DNA from: Chelatococcus albus
Lineage (GTDB): Bacteria; Pseudomonadota; Alphaproteobacteria; Rhizobiales; Beijerinckiaceae
Direction: 5' to 3'
Assembly: GCF_030067675.1 (NCBI RefSeq)
Contig: NZ_JASJEV010000014.1
Span: 23,190 to 87,189 of the forward strand
Length of the DNA: 64,000 nt
The notes under the pieces were generated by a model. It had not been told where the DNA came from. It searched no databases and was given only the letters and a program-made list of their open reading frames with translations. Of the stretch, positions 63,749 through 64,000 are shown in pieces (within the stretch, counting starts at the first letter, position 1; the number at the start of each line of letters is the position of its first letter). A program made the position numbers and the translations under genes.

Positions 63749-63938
63749 TCGGCCGCGGCGGTCCGTGCGGGAGCAGCGCCCCCGCGCGTGTCAACCGTGG
63801 CGACGACGGACATCCCGGGCCTGAGCAGCCCCTCATGGGTCAGGTCCGGCGCGAAACGGATGCGCACGGGCACGCGCTGCACAATCTTCGTGAAGTTGCC
63901 GGTGGCGTTCTCCGGCGGCAGCAGGCTTGAGCGGTCCG
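63745..63938 (-). pseudogene. emrA: C-terminal fragment of an EmrA-type adaptor
   Basis: The readable part is SLLPPENATGNFTKIVQRVP, VRIRFAPDLTHEGLLRPGMS and VVATVDTRG, the C-terminal end of an HlyD/EmrA adaptor (LLPP.NATGNFTK). Upstream of residue S-S-L-L the adaptor homology stops and repeated, insertion-element-like DNA begins. A start inside that DNA (GTG at 63978) could only make a 77-residue fragment. Probably interrupted; the rest of the gene may lie beyond the edge. Confidence 0.6.
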
Positions 63939-64000
63939 AGACATGGGTGACAGGACGTACCGGACACATGGGTGACACTTCCCCCAGGCGCGCCTGGGGG
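63939..64000. mobile_element. Probable end of an insertion sequence (IS481-like), partial
   Basis: Two copies of ACATGGGTGACA (63941-63952 and 63966-63977), 25 bp apart, followed by a perfect 20-bp GC palindrome at 63981-64000. Repeated copies of this ATGGGTGACA motif are known from ends of IS481-family elements. The transposase would be outside the window. The element boundary and target duplication cannot be determined here. Confidence 0.5.

Overview
The window is GC-rich DNA with tightly packed operons, many ATGA or GTGA start/stop overlaps and strong GGAGG-type ribosome binding sites. Gene content (a narR-narK fusion-narGHJI locus, a Liv-type acyl/aromatic catabolic operon, a PATR-repeat autotransporter and a TTTT..GATCC..AAAA intergenic palindrome) suggests an Alphaproteobacterium, probably Hyphomicrobiales (Rhizobiales), capable of nitrate respiration. 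Genus cannot be decided from the sequence.

Region 1 (1-9.2 kb): one leftward nine-gene operon. It runs from a crotonase at 9083 through livG, livH, livM, a periplasmic binding protein, livF, an acyl-CoA ligase and a thiolase to a TetR regulator that runs off the left edge. It should import an organic acid, activate it to its CoA thioester and degrade it by beta-oxidation. A 14-bp inverted repeat lies exactly between the -35 and -10 of its promoter.

Region 2 (9.5-19.1 kb): mostly small and accessory genes. They include a DUF465-like protein, a PhaC-like hydrolase with a Ser nucleophile, several small unknown proteins, a cupin, a TetR/crotonase pair with a clear operator, a DUF1330 protein and a MOSC protein. 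Three decayed genes lie among them: a LysE exporter remnant, a DUF4242-adenylate cyclase with an internal TAG, and an aminotransferase/dipeptidase chimera.

Region 3 (19.1-31.3 kb): a complete respiratory nitrate reductase locus. Divergent from the Cys-less FNR-type regulator narR is narK(fusion)-narG-narH-narJ-narI-PPIase-unknown-mogA. A perfect FNR/NNR-type box sits in the divergent promoter. NarK moves nitrate and nitrite, NarGHI reduces nitrate at the membrane, NarJ and probably the PPIase help assembly, and MogA serves the molybdenum cofactor.

Region 4 (31.4-42 kb): a worn accessory zone with a truncated MscS channel, a MocR regulator/DMT permease pair with two operators, a tRNA-Gln(CUG) beside an integrase remnant, a cyclase pseudogene missing its catalytic core, a large autotransporter gene with an amber codon, and an AraC-GyrI regulator frameshifted in a G7 run.

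Region 5 (43-64 kb): intact transport and metabolism. It holds an HlyD-RND efflux pair, a threonine dehydratase-like enzyme, a ferric iron ABC binding protein and permease (no ATPase beside them), 3-oxoacid CoA-transferase, an AsmA-like protein, a putrescine/spermidine ABC transporter (ATPase and two permeases) divergent from puuA-puuB, and an EmrB exporter whose EmrA partner appears interrupted at the right edge by an insertion element.

I found no CRISPR array, rRNA or toxin-antitoxin pair, and no module I can defend as a wholly new system. The most useful leads are the unknown 119-aa gene inside the nar operon, the operators that pair regulators with targets, and the concentration of decayed genes between about 12 and 42 kb.
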